From Pseudogemmobacter faecipullorum (GTDB taxonomy: Bacteria; Pseudomonadota; Alphaproteobacteria; Rhodobacterales; Rhodobacteraceae): 64,000 nucleotides of DNA. The translations under genes and the position numbers were made by a program. Location: NCBI RefSeq assembly GCF_020539525.1, contig NZ_JACDXX010000008.1, positions 124,001 to 188,000 of the forward strand, read 5' to 3'. Below the pieces are notes generated by a model. It was given only the letters and a program-made list of their open reading frames with translations, searched no databases and was not told the origin of the DNA. Of the stretch, positions 11,461 to 19,734 are shown piece after piece; position 1 is the stretch's first letter; every line of letters begins with the position of its first letter.

Positions 11461-12357
11461 TCAGGAGAAGCTCTGCTCCGGCAAGGCCGCCCGGCGGCGC
11501 AGCGTCTCCAGCGCAGCCGACCAGTCATTGCCGCCAAAGCCTTCGGCTTTCGCCATCTGATAGACCTGCGAGGCCGCCGCACCAACGCCAAGCGGCACAT
11601 TCAGATTGGCAGCATAGATCAGCGCCAGGGTCAGGTCTTTCGACGCCAGCCCGAGGCCAAATTCCGCCGAGATATCCCCGGCAAAGATCTTGCGCGCATA
11701 GGCCCCGGTCAGAAAGCCCTTCCCGGCGGTGGTTCCGGCCAGCACCTTCACCGTGCGCTGCACGTCAAGCCCGGCGGCTTCGGCAAAGGCAAGGGTCTCT
11801 GCCGTCAGCACATTCAGCGCCGTGGACATGAAGTTATTGACGATCTTCGTCCGCGTCCCGGCGCCGTTTTCGCCGCAATGAATGGTCTCACGCCCCACCG
11901 CGTCAAAGACCGGCATCGCCGCCGCCACATCTGCCGCCTCTCCCCCGGCAAGGATCAGCAGCTGGCCGCGCTCGGCAAATTCCGACGTGCCGCCGACCGG
12001 CGCGTCAACCATGCGGATGCCCTGGGCTTTCAGCCGCGCCGCGATACGGTCTGTCGCCTCGGGGGCGACGGTGCTCATATCAATGTACAGCGTGTCCTGA
12101 CCCATCGCCGCCGCCACAGCGGGCGCGCCGAAAAGTGTTTCTTCCACATCCGGACCATTCGGCAGCATCGTCACCACAAAATCGCGGCCCGATGCGGCAG
12201 CGGCGGCGCTGTCTGCGCCCGCCGCGCCAAGTGCCGCGAGGCTCTGCACCGCCGCCGGATTGATGTCATAGACACTGACATCATGCCCGGCCGCGATCAG
12301 TTGCCGCGACATAGCATGGCCCATACGGCCAAGCCCGATAAACCCAATTCTGGCCAT
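11461..12357 (-). CDS. YihU-like beta-hydroxyacid dehydrogenase, probable 3-sulfolactaldehyde reductase
   Basis: A 298-residue member of the 3-hydroxyisobutyrate dehydrogenase family. The NAD motif is GFIGLGRMG, the catalytic lysine is in KIVNNFMSTALN, and the C-terminal half (VLAGTTAGKGF, NDWSAALE) resembles E. coli YihU, the sulfolactaldehyde reductase of sulfoglycolysis, more than ordinary HIBADH. Position 121-125 reads VGGTS where, as I recall it, YihU has VGRTS with Arg123 contacting the sulfonate, so the substrate may differ. It follows the binding protein of a NitT/TauT-type importer. It could interconvert sulfolactaldehyde and DHPS or reduce another semialdehyde. Confidence 0.7.
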   Translation of the reverse strand: MARIGFIGLGRMGHAMSRQLIAAGHDVSVYDINPAAVQSLAALGAAGADSAAAAASGRDFVVTMLPNGPDVEETLFGAPAVAAAMGQDTLYIDMSTVAPEATDRIAARLKAQGIRMVDAPVGGTSEFAERGQLLILAGGEAADVAAAMPVFDAVGRETIHCGENGAGTRTKIVNNFMSTALNVLTAETLAFAEAAGLDVQRTVKVLAGTTAGKGFLTGAYARKIFAGDISAEFGLGLASKDLTLALIYAANLNVPLGVGAAASQVYQMAKAEGFGGNDWSAALETLRRRAALPEQSFS

Positions 12358-12382
12358 TATCTTAACCTTAGTCCTGACTGGT

Positions 12383-13435
12383 TTATTTCGGATCGAATTC
12401 TACGGCGAAAGCGCGCAGCTTCTCATCGCCGGCAATCGCCTGAAGATATGTGTCGGTGATATGTGCCTCGGCATCGGGGGCCTCGGTGATGGTGCCGACC
12501 GTGGCAAGGAAAGCGCCGATCTCGCCCGCCCAGCCATCGACTTTCGACGCCCCGGCCGCGCGCGACATCAGCTCAAGCTGCTCATCGAGCAGGAAGACCG
12601 GGCGCAGCCCGAATTCCTTGTCCATTGATTCCGGGGTCACTTCCAGCCCGCCGCTGGCATAGAATTCCAGCGCCAGCTGTTTCGCTTCTTCCGGATTGGC
12701 TTTGGCCCAGGACCAGCCGCGCAGATAGACCGCAAGGAATTTCCCGATCTGCCCGGGCGAGGCTTCAGCATAGGCCTCGGTCGCGATCACAAAGCTCGGC
12801 ACCACCGCGCCGCTATCGGCACCGCTGCACAGCAGTTTCGCGCCCAGCTTATCTTCCAGCGTGTAAAGATTGGGGGCCCAGACCCCGGCCAGCGAGCCGC
12901 TGTCCGAGCTCATCGCGGTGATGATCTGCGCCTGACCCAGATTGACGAAACGCACATCATCAAAGGCGAGGCCGAATTTCCCGAGGCATTTACGGGCGGT
13001 GAAATCGACGGTGGAATTGGTGGTCAGCAGGATCTGCTGGCCCTTGATCAGCGCGGGATCGGCCAGGATCGCATCAGCATCGGGTCCGGCCACAACCAGA
13101 GCATTGGTTTGCGATTCATCATTGGCCACCGCGATGGTCGAGATATTGAACCGGGCTGCCCCCAGCACCGCGGGAACGGCACCGGTGATCCCCACATCCC
13201 AGGAACCCGAAGAGCCTGCCGCAATCTGCGGTGCCCCCGCCGGGAAGGTGACGAATTCCGGGGCGAGGCCAACCTCGGACCACCAGCCCTTTTCATTGGC
13301 GAAATGCAGCGGCAGCGCCCAGTACATCGCAGGCTGGTAGCTGATGGTGATTTTTTCCTGCGCGAAAGCAGTCCCCGACAGCGCGGTGCTCAGCACAAGT
13401 CCAAGCGCGGCGGAGAGCGTAGATTTCACAGACAT
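12383..13435 (-). CDS. NitT/TauT-family ABC transporter substrate-binding protein
   Basis: A 350-residue periplasmic protein with a Sec signal peptide ending near GTAFAQEK, then ITISYQPAMYWALPLHFANE, typical of SsuA/TauA-like proteins. The fold motif GSWDVGITGAVPAVLGA, which senses the ligand pocket in this family, is present. The gene follows the ATPase and permeases on the minus strand. In this island a sulfonate (DHPS, sulfolactate or similar) is the most likely ligand; that is inferred from context. Confidence 0.82.
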   Translation of the reverse strand: MSVKSTLSAALGLVLSTALSGTAFAQEKITISYQPAMYWALPLHFANEKGWWSEVGLAPEFVTFPAGAPQIAAGSSGSWDVGITGAVPAVLGAARFNISTIAVANDESQTNALVVAGPDADAILADPALIKGQQILLTTNSTVDFTARKCLGKFGLAFDDVRFVNLGQAQIITAMSSDSGSLAGVWAPNLYTLEDKLGAKLLCSGADSGAVVPSFVIATEAYAEASPGQIGKFLAVYLRGWSWAKANPEEAKQLALEFYASGGLEVTPESMDKEFGLRPVFLLDEQLELMSRAAGASKVDGWAGEIGAFLATVGTITEAPDAEAHITDTYLQAIAGDEKLRAFAVEFDPK

Positions 13436-13480
13436 TCATTTTCCCTGTTATGATGTCGCGGGCCATGCAGGCCCCGGTTA

Positions 13481-14275
13481 TTATTTCGATGCGCCTTTTT
13501 CCTCGCGCAGAGATTTCCAGATATGGGTGCGCAGATGGATGAAGGATTCGGTGTCCATCACATCCTCGATGCGCTCAAGTGAATCCCATTTCTCGGCCTC
13601 GCGGATGGCGCGGACATCGACCACCTCTTTGATGCGGCCCGGGCGTTTGGTCATGATCGCAACCCGGTCGGCCAGATAGACCGCCTCTTCCACCCCATGG
13701 GTGATGAAAAGAACCGTGCGCGGCTGAACCCGGGCCAGACGCACCAGCTCTTCCTGCATCACCACCCGGGTCTGGGCATCCAGCGCGCCGAAAGGCTCAT
13801 CCATCAGCAAGACCGCCGGATCGAGCACATAGGCCCGGGCAATCGCCACCCGCTGCTGCATCCCGCCGGAAAGCTGATGCGGATAGGCGCTGGCATGGCT
13901 TTCCAGCCCCATGAGCTGCAAAGCCCCCTCGACCAGCGACTGACGCTCGCCCTTCGGCAGGCCCTTGTTGCGCAGACCGAATTCGATGTTTTCGGCCACG
14001 GTCTTCCAGGGAAACAGCGCGAATTGCTGGAACACCACGGCGCGGTCCGGCCCGGGCGCGGTCACATCCTGACCATTGACCATGACCCGGCCCGAAGTCA
14101 CCGGCTCAAACCCTGCCACCATACGCAGGCAGGTGGTCTTGCCGCAGCCCGAGGGGCCGACGATGGCCACGAATTCCTTCTCGCGCACATCCAGCGTCAC
14201 ATTCTGTAAGGCCTGAAACGCGCCTGGCCCGCTGCCATAGATCTTACCGGCATTCTCGAAACGAATGGATCCCAT
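13481..14275 (-). CDS. NitT/TauT-family ABC transporter ATP-binding protein
   Basis: A 264-residue ATPase. Walker A is GPSGCGKTTCL, the Q-loop is VFQQFALFPWKTV (the FPWKTV variant is common in SsuB/TauB), the signature is QLSGGMQQR, Walker B is VLLMDEPFGALD and the switch His is in FITHGVEEAV. All motifs are intact. It lies between the second permease and the binding-protein gene and powers this importer. Confidence 0.88.
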   Translation of the reverse strand: MGSIRFENAGKIYGSGPGAFQALQNVTLDVREKEFVAIVGPSGCGKTTCLRMVAGFEPVTSGRVMVNGQDVTAPGPDRAVVFQQFALFPWKTVAENIEFGLRNKGLPKGERQSLVEGALQLMGLESHASAYPHQLSGGMQQRVAIARAYVLDPAVLLMDEPFGALDAQTRVVMQEELVRLARVQPRTVLFITHGVEEAVYLADRVAIMTKRPGRIKEVVDVRAIREAEKWDSLERIEDVMDTESFIHLRTHIWKSLREEKGASK

Positions 14276-14295
14276 ATCTTCCTCCCGCAGAACGC

Positions 14296-15072
14296 TTACT
14301 TGCCTTGCGTCACGGCGCGCTCTAGCCGTCGAAGCAGGATGTCGATGATGAGGCCGATGATCCCGATCGAGACCATGCCTGCGACCACGGTCGGGGTGGC
14401 GATATTGGCCTGGGCCTGAACCATCATGAAGCCGACCCCGGTCGAGGCGACGATCAGCTCGGCGCCGACCAGCGACTGCCAGCCCAGCCCGGCTGAAATG
14501 CGCAGCCCCGCGATGATCGAAGGGATCGAGGCGGGCATGATCACCCGGGTAATCATGCCAAAATGACTGGTGCCCAGCATTCTGGCCGCTTCAATCAGGC
14601 GGATATCGACCCGTTTCGCGCCTTGCCAGGCATTGATCACACAGGGCGGGAAAGCCCCGGCGAAGATGATCATGATCGGGCCGCCGATGCCGGTGCCGAA
14701 CCACAGCGCCGCGAAAGGCACCCAGGCGATCGGCGCGATGAAGCGCAGCGCATCCAGGAGCGGCGCGGCAATCGCATCAACCGTCGGGAACCAGCCCATC
14801 ATCAGCCCCAGCGGCACACCGATCAGCGCCGCGAGCAGGAAGCCGCCCAGAAAACGCCCGAGGCTGGAGAGAAGATGCCCGGGCAGGGTCGCCCCGGCAA
14901 AGGGCTCGGTGATCAGATGCAGCGCACGGCTGAACACCGCGCCCGGGCCGGGCAGAAACTGCTCTGACACCAGGCCGCTGGCCGGGATCACAAACCAGAC
15001 CGCCATAAAGGCGCTCAGGCTGATCAGCGCCAGAACGGCGTTGCGACCGGGAATAAGTGCCAGTCCGCTCAT
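14296..15072 (-). CDS. NitT/TauT-family ABC transporter permease
   Basis: A 258-residue inner-membrane permease of the SsuC/TauC type with about six hydrophobic segments. The EAA-type loop reads IEAARMLGTSHFGMITRVIM, followed by PASIPSIIAGLRISAGLGW, the family hallmark. It starts 2 bp after the stop of the other permease, so the two are co-translated and probably form a heterodimeric channel. Confidence 0.87.
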   Translation of the reverse strand: MSGLALIPGRNAVLALISLSAFMAVWFVIPASGLVSEQFLPGPGAVFSRALHLITEPFAGATLPGHLLSSLGRFLGGFLLAALIGVPLGLMMGWFPTVDAIAAPLLDALRFIAPIAWVPFAALWFGTGIGGPIMIIFAGAFPPCVINAWQGAKRVDIRLIEAARMLGTSHFGMITRVIMPASIPSIIAGLRISAGLGWQSLVGAELIVASTGVGFMMVQAQANIATPTVVAGMVSIGIIGLIIDILLRRLERAVTQGK

Positions 15073-15073
15073 C

Positions 15074-15925
15074 TCAGCTTCTCCCCTGCGGCCAGCGCGC
15101 CAGCGCAGCCTGTTCCACCATCACCAGGCCCTTCGTCGTCAGCCAGCCCAGCAGCCCGACCGTGACCATTCCGACCAGGATCATCGACGGATAGATATCC
15201 TGCTGCGCCACGTTCAGAATGAAGCCGACCCCCATCAGCGCCCCGACCAGCTCGGCCGCGACCAGGGTGGTCCAGGCCGCCTGAAGCGACAGCCGCAACC
15301 CGGTGAAGATCATCGGCAGCGCGCCGGGCAGGATCACTTCGCTCACCATGCGCAGCCGGGGCACGCCCAGCATTCTCGCCGCAGCAAACAGCCCGCCATC
15401 GATGCCGCGCACCCCGGTATGGGCGTTGATCACCGAGGGCACAAAGGCCGCGAACCAGATCACCAGAACCTTGGCGGCATCGCCCAGCCCCAGCCAGAGG
15501 ATCGCCAGCGGGATCCAGGCCAGCGGCGGAATGGGCCGGATCAGCGAGAAGACCGGGCTGATCAGCGCCTCGGCGGTGCGGTTATATCCCATCAGCAGGC
15601 CAAGCGGCACGCCGGCCAGCGTGGCACAGACAAAGCCGATAGCGACCAGACGCAGGCTGTGCCAGGCATGTTCGGCCAGGGGCGCACCGGCATAGCCGCT
15701 GACGAGGCTCTGGCGCAAAGCGGCCCAGAATTCGGCCGGAGACGGGAAACGCCCGGCCGGAATCAGCTGCAGCCAGCTGGTGGCCGCGAACCACAAAAGC
15801 AGCACACATCCGACCGAGATCAGACTGATCCGCGCCTTTTGCGACAGAAGTCGCTTTCTGCGGCCGGAGCGGGCCTTGCTGCGCAGCCCCTTCCCCGCCC
15901 TGGTTGCATCTGTATCAGACGCCAT
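15074..15925 (-). CDS. NitT/TauT-family ABC transporter permease
   Basis: A permease of about 283 residues, first gene of the transporter operon. A basic N-terminus (KARSGRRKRLLSQKAR) precedes the first membrane helix. The coupling loop is FAAARMLGVPRLRMVSEVIL, with GALPMIFTGLRLSLQAAW after it. I took the ATG at 15925 because GGAGG lies 8 bases upstream; an upstream in-frame start at 16000 has no such site. The pairing of two different permeases in tandem is normal for some sulfonate importers. Confidence 0.85.
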   Translation of the reverse strand: MASDTDATRAGKGLRSKARSGRRKRLLSQKARISLISVGCVLLLWFAATSWLQLIPAGRFPSPAEFWAALRQSLVSGYAGAPLAEHAWHSLRLVAIGFVCATLAGVPLGLLMGYNRTAEALISPVFSLIRPIPPLAWIPLAILWLGLGDAAKVLVIWFAAFVPSVINAHTGVRGIDGGLFAAARMLGVPRLRMVSEVILPGALPMIFTGLRLSLQAAWTTLVAAELVGALMGVGFILNVAQQDIYPSMILVGMVTVGLLGWLTTKGLVMVEQAALARWPQGRS

Positions 15926-16046
15926 GAATATTTCCTCCCACATCCCCGCCCCGGGTTTCGGGCCTGTCCGGGCGCTCTGGCCCGCCCGGGCCAGAGCCAC
16001 CAGGCAAACCCGCTATGCCAGACCGAACCCCGGGAACCATCGTGAT

Positions 16047-16071
16047 TGAGGCGCCGCCGGGCGGCGCCTCA
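16047..16071 (-). terminator. terminator-like hairpin after the aldehyde dehydrogenase gene
   Basis: TGAGGCGCCGCC (16047-16058) and GGCGGCGCCTCA (16060-16071) are perfect inverted repeats; with a 3-nt loop the stem is about 11 bp. It lies between the aldehyde dehydrogenase stop (16124) and the permease start (15925), so these are probably separate transcripts. Confidence 0.6.
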
Positions 16072-16123
16072 GCCAGGCGGCCGCTGCGGGCTGCCGGCTT
16101 TCATCATCGCTTCCGGCCCGATC

Positions 16124-17587
16124 TCAGGCCGAAAGACCGCCCATGCAGCGGTATTTGATATCCAGATATTCCGCGATTCCGTAGCGTGACCCCTCACGCC
16201 CGAAGCCCGATTCTTTCACCCCGCCAAAGGGCGCGACCTCGTTGGAAATCGCAACCTCATTGATGCCAACCATGCCATATTGCAGCGCTTCTGAGACGCG
16301 CCAGGCCCGCGCGAGATCGCGGGTATAGATATAGGAGGCCAGCCCATAGGGCGTGTCATTGGCCAGACGGATCACCTCATCCTCATCCGTAAAGCTCAGC
16401 AAAGCCGCAATCGGGCCGAAGATCTCATCGCGCGCCACATCCATCTCCGGCGTAACCCCGGCAAGCACCGTCGGCGGGTAAAAGCCGCTGTCCTGGCTGG
16501 CTTCGCCGCCGCCCGTCAGCAGATCTGCGCCCTGTTCCAGCGCACGCGCAACGATGCGTGCCATATCCGCCGCCGCCGCCGGTGTGATCAGCGGGCCGAT
16601 CTCGACCCCCGGCAGCCCGCCTGGCCCCGATTTCAGCGCCTCTGCCCTGGCCACGAAAGCGCGGGCGAAATCGCCGGCAATGCTTTCATGCACAAAGATG
16701 CGGTTGGCGCAGACACAGGTCTGGCCCGCATTGCGGAATTTCAGCGCCATCAGCCCGTTCAGCGCCGCCTCTATATCGGCATCAGCGAAGATGATCACCG
16801 GCGCATTGCCACCCAGCTCCATCGACATGCGTTTCACCGTCGAGGCGCATTGCGCGATCAGATCCTTGCCGACGGCGGTCGACCCGGTGAAGGAGAGTTT
16901 GCGCACCACCGGGCTGTCACTGATCACCCGCATAATCTCTCGCGAAGAGCCGGTCAGCACCTGGATCACCCCCGGCGGAATGCCCGCCGCTTCGGCCAGC
17001 CGCACCAGCGCCAGCGCGATGAAAGGCGTGCGGTCCGAGGGTTTCACCAGCATGGTGCAGCCCGCCGCCAGTGCCGGGGCCAGTTTGCGCGTCACCATCG
17101 AGGCGGGGAAATTCCACGGCGTGATCGCGCAGGTCACCCCCACCGGATGCTGGGTCACGATGGTCTGCCTGCCGCGCGCGGGCGAGGGAATGACATCACC
17201 ATAGACCCGCCGCGCCTCTTCGGCGAACCATTCGATATAGGCGGCGCTGATATCGATCTCGACCCGCGATTCCGCCAGCGGCTTGCCCTGCTCAAGGGTC
17301 AGGATCTGCGCCAGCGCCTCGCGGTTTTCCAGGATCAGCCGGTGCCAGGCCTTCATCAGCTGCGCCCGCTCTGCGGCCAGCAAAGCCGACCAGGAGGCAA
17401 AGGCCTGCTCCGAGGCACGGATCGCGGTCCGGACATCCCCGGCCGAAAGTTTCGGCAGCTCGCCGATCTTTTCACCGCTGGCCGGATTGGTCACGGCAAA
17501 GCTCTGCCCCTCTGTGGCCGCCTGCCAGCCACCGCCAAAACAGGCCAGACCATTTATCATCAGATTGGTATCAACGGGGCATTGCAT
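16124..17587 (-). CDS. NAD(P)-dependent aldehyde dehydrogenase, succinate-semialdehyde dehydrogenase type; candidate sulfolactaldehyde dehydrogenase
   Basis: A full-length 487-residue GabD-like aldehyde dehydrogenase. The Asn region is ITPWNFPASM, the general-base motif MELGGNAPVI, and the catalytic Cys lies in GQTCVCANR. The C-terminal PFGGVKESGFGREGS is typical of SSADH. A GabD-like enzyme is known to oxidise sulfolactaldehyde to sulfolactate in a sulfo-Entner-Doudoroff pathway, so the same role is reasonable here. Alternatives are succinate semialdehyde or a semialdehyde derived from the neighbouring dicarboxylate operon. It is preceded by an AT-rich region with two nested dyads. Confidence 0.8.
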   Translation of the reverse strand: MQCPVDTNLMINGLACFGGGWQAATEGQSFAVTNPASGEKIGELPKLSAGDVRTAIRASEQAFASWSALLAAERAQLMKAWHRLILENREALAQILTLEQGKPLAESRVEIDISAAYIEWFAEEARRVYGDVIPSPARGRQTIVTQHPVGVTCAITPWNFPASMVTRKLAPALAAGCTMLVKPSDRTPFIALALVRLAEAAGIPPGVIQVLTGSSREIMRVISDSPVVRKLSFTGSTAVGKDLIAQCASTVKRMSMELGGNAPVIIFADADIEAALNGLMALKFRNAGQTCVCANRIFVHESIAGDFARAFVARAEALKSGPGGLPGVEIGPLITPAAAADMARIVARALEQGADLLTGGGEASQDSGFYPPTVLAGVTPEMDVARDEIFGPIAALLSFTDEDEVIRLANDTPYGLASYIYTRDLARAWRVSEALQYGMVGINEVAISNEVAPFGGVKESGFGREGSRYGIAEYLDIKYRCMGGLSA

Positions 17588-17622
17588 CGGCAGAACTCAT
17601 GCTGGCAGGGGAAGAAGCTTGC

Positions 17623-17695
17623 AGTCGGACAGTCTATGAATTGTTATATATATTACATCAAATCAATTATTTTGTAATTGATTGTAAGTCCGACT
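17623..17695. promoter_or_regulatory. nested inverted repeats upstream of the aldehyde dehydrogenase gene
   Basis: An outer pair AGTCGGAC (17623-17630) and GTCCGACT (17688-17695) encloses an inner pair AATCAATTA (17661-17669) and TAATTGATT (17675-17683), all perfect. The sequence is strikingly AT-rich compared with its surroundings. It begins 36 bp upstream of the aldehyde dehydrogenase start, so it probably holds the promoter and operators of that gene. The regulator is not identified. Confidence 0.5.
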
Positions 17696-17719
17696 AACAA
17701 AAAGACGATCAGAAGGCTC

Positions 17720-18034
17720 TCAGCCCGGTCTGAAGAAGGGGGCGGGGATCAGGATCTTATTCTCGATATGATCGACCAGTGGCCGCATCTGAACCGCATA
17801 GGCCTGCCATTCCGGCGAGGCCTGCAGGGCTTTGCGGCGCTCCCAGCGGTCATCCATACCGGAGTAGCCCCACATATGCACAATCTGGTTCAGCGGCCCG
17901 ATATCGGTGAAATAATAGCCGACCAGATTGCCGAGGATCCGGGTCTGCACCGCAAGCCCCTCGGCCTCATAAAGCTGCAGGAATTTGCCGACATTGCCAT
18001 TTTTCAGCGTATAGGTCCGCATATCAACGAACAT
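17720..18034 (-). CDS. NIPSNAP family protein
   Basis: A small protein of 104 residues with the NIPSNAP ferredoxin-like dimeric alpha/beta barrel pattern: MFVDMRTYTLKNGNVGKFLQ at the N-terminus and NQIVHMWGYSGMDDRWERR in the centre. AAGGA lies 8 bases before the ATG at 18034. It is the last gene of the minus-strand operon after the second YeiH-like exporter. NIPSNAP proteins often accompany catabolic enzymes in soil bacteria, but their function is not established. Confidence 0.8.
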   Translation of the reverse strand: MFVDMRTYTLKNGNVGKFLQLYEAEGLAVQTRILGNLVGYYFTDIGPLNQIVHMWGYSGMDDRWERRKALQASPEWQAYAVQMRPLVDHIENKILIPAPFFRPG

Positions 18035-18055
18035 GGATATCATCCTTTTACAGCG

Positions 18056-19069
18056 TCAGAGGTGGAACAGCCGGATGGCGACAAGGGCGAAAACCGCCAG
18101 CAGAACCGTCAGCCCGCAGACCAGTGCCACAGCACCGCCGCCAACCTCGCTCAGCTTTTTCAGTGAAGTCTTCATTCCCAGCGCCGCGATGGCCGCGATC
18201 AGGCACCAGCGCGACAGCTCAAGCAGCAGTGCGGTCAGATCCGCCGGGATCAGGCCGGTGCTGCCAGCCAGCACCAGAGCGGCAAATCCGATCACGAAGA
18301 ACGGCACCTGCACCCGCGCAGTCTGGCCACCCTGCTGGCTCTGGCGAAACAGCACAGACAGCGTCACCACAACCGGCACCAGCAAAGCCACCCGCAGCAG
18401 TTTGACAAAGGTCGCCGTGGCGCCGGTCTCTTCCGAAACCGTATAGCCCGCACCAACCACCTGGGCGACATCGTGGATCGTCGCCCCGAGGAAAATCCCC
18501 ATCGCATGATCGGACAGGCCGAGCCAGGCCCCGATCATCGGATAGAGGATCATGGCAAGGGTCGAAAGCGCGGTCACCGCAATAACGGTGAAACTGGTGT
18601 CGCGGTCCTGCTCCGGCCCGGTACGCGGCAGCACAGCCGCAATGGCCAGCGCGGCTGAGGCACCGCAGATCGCCACCGCGCCGCCGGTCAGCAGCCCGAA
18701 GGGCAGCGAGCGGCCGCTGGCCTTTGCCAGCCCGACGCCCGCAGCAATGGTCAGGCCGACACCGGCAAAGACCAGCAGCACAACGCCGAACCCGGCCGAG
18801 GCGATCTGCTGCAGCGTGATGCCGAGACCGAGCAGCGCCACGCCAAAGCGCAGGAGCTTTCGGGCCGCGAAATCCACCCCGGCGGCGGTTTTCATGTCGG
18901 GCTCGGCAAGGAAGGTAAAGGCCATGCCGATCAGCAGCGCCATCAGCATCACCGGGGCGCCGTAATGTTCAGAGATAAATTTAGCCGCCAGCGCGACCGT
19001 CACAGCCGAAGCCAGGCCGGGGAACAGCCGCCGGAAGGCTCCGGACGTTTCAAGGACAGAGCTGTTCAT
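18056..19069 (-). CDS. YeiH/SuyZ-like (UPF0324) putative sulfate/sulfite exporter
   Basis: A 337-residue membrane protein with about ten hydrophobic segments. The family signatures are LRFGVALLGLGITLQQI, GGAVAICGASAALAIAAVLP and GIFLGATIHDVAQVVGAGY. SuyZ, a member of this family, is encoded with suyAB in Paracoccus pantotrophus and proposed to export the sulfur oxyanion released from sulfolactate. Here the gene is translationally coupled (ATGA) to the fumarase-like beta subunit, not to suyAB. This suggests that the operon also releases sulfite or sulfate (inference). A second paralogue is at 23991-25037. Confidence 0.82.
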   Translation of the reverse strand: MNSSVLETSGAFRRLFPGLASAVTVALAAKFISEHYGAPVMLMALLIGMAFTFLAEPDMKTAAGVDFAARKLLRFGVALLGLGITLQQIASAGFGVVLLVFAGVGLTIAAGVGLAKASGRSLPFGLLTGGAVAICGASAALAIAAVLPRTGPEQDRDTSFTVIAVTALSTLAMILYPMIGAWLGLSDHAMGIFLGATIHDVAQVVGAGYTVSEETGATATFVKLLRVALLVPVVVTLSVLFRQSQQGGQTARVQVPFFVIGFAALVLAGSTGLIPADLTALLLELSRWCLIAAIAALGMKTSLKKLSEVGGGAVALVCGLTVLLAVFALVAIRLFHL

Positions 19070-19734
19070 CCGATCAGTTCTTCACCACGATCATCGGTCT
19101 CGCCGAAGCGCTTGAGAACCGCCGGTTTCGTGCCTTCATAGACCCGGTCCAGATTTTCGGCGATCCGGGCATTCTCGCGCTCGAACAGGCAATTGCCCTC
19201 AAGATCTGAGGCGACGAGGAAGGGTCCCATGCGGTTGCAGCGGATCACCCACATCGCCTGGGCAAGGCCGAGTTCCTCATTCCAGTGCACCGCTTCGACA
19301 TTCTCGACGCCGCGCCCGAGCAAAGCCCCGGTGCCATAGCCCACGGTCGAAAGATAGACCGCGCCATTGGGAACGAAATAGTCCTTATAGTCTTTCGACG
19401 ACATGCCGCCCTTGCCGATGATCAGCTTTGCGCCGGTGCGGGCGATCCAGTCCGGCAGCCATTTGGCAAAGCGGAAACTGGCGGTGGCGGTCACCGCGCC
19501 AAGGTCAAAACTGCCATCCTCACGGATGGTGGCGGCCGGCGAGCAGTGGAAATTCGCCGCGCTCTGCGAGGGCAGTTCCATCGGAATATTGGCATTGGCC
19601 TCAAGCGCGCGCATATAGACGCCCTCACGCGCGGTATACATCAGCCCGTTCAGGTAAACGATATCCCCGAGGCGCAGCTCTGCGATCTCTTCGGCGGTTG
19701 GGGTGGTGGAAAGGATAACCTCGCGCGGCTTCAT
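19066..19734 (-). CDS. class I fumarate hydratase/tartrate dehydratase-like, beta subunit
   Basis: A 222-residue protein matching the C-terminal domain of class I fumarases and TtdB: VILSTTPTAEEIAELRLGD, KLIIGKGGMSSKDYKDYF and VHWNEELGLAQAMWVI are family landmarks. Its ATG overlaps the alpha-subunit stop as ATGA at 19731-19734, and its own stop overlaps the exporter start in the same way. An in-frame upstream start at 19908 exists, but it would overlap the alpha gene and its translation is low-complexity, so I rejected it. The subunit would complete the Fe-S hydro-lyase active site; the true substrate is unknown. Confidence 0.85.
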   Translation of the reverse strand: MKPREVILSTTPTAEEIAELRLGDIVYLNGLMYTAREGVYMRALEANANIPMELPSQSAANFHCSPAATIREDGSFDLGAVTATASFRFAKWLPDWIARTGAKLIIGKGGMSSKDYKDYFVPNGAVYLSTVGYGTGALLGRGVENVEAVHWNEELGLAQAMWVIRCNRMGPFLVASDLEGNCLFERENARIAENLDRVYEGTKPAVLKRFGETDDRGEELIG

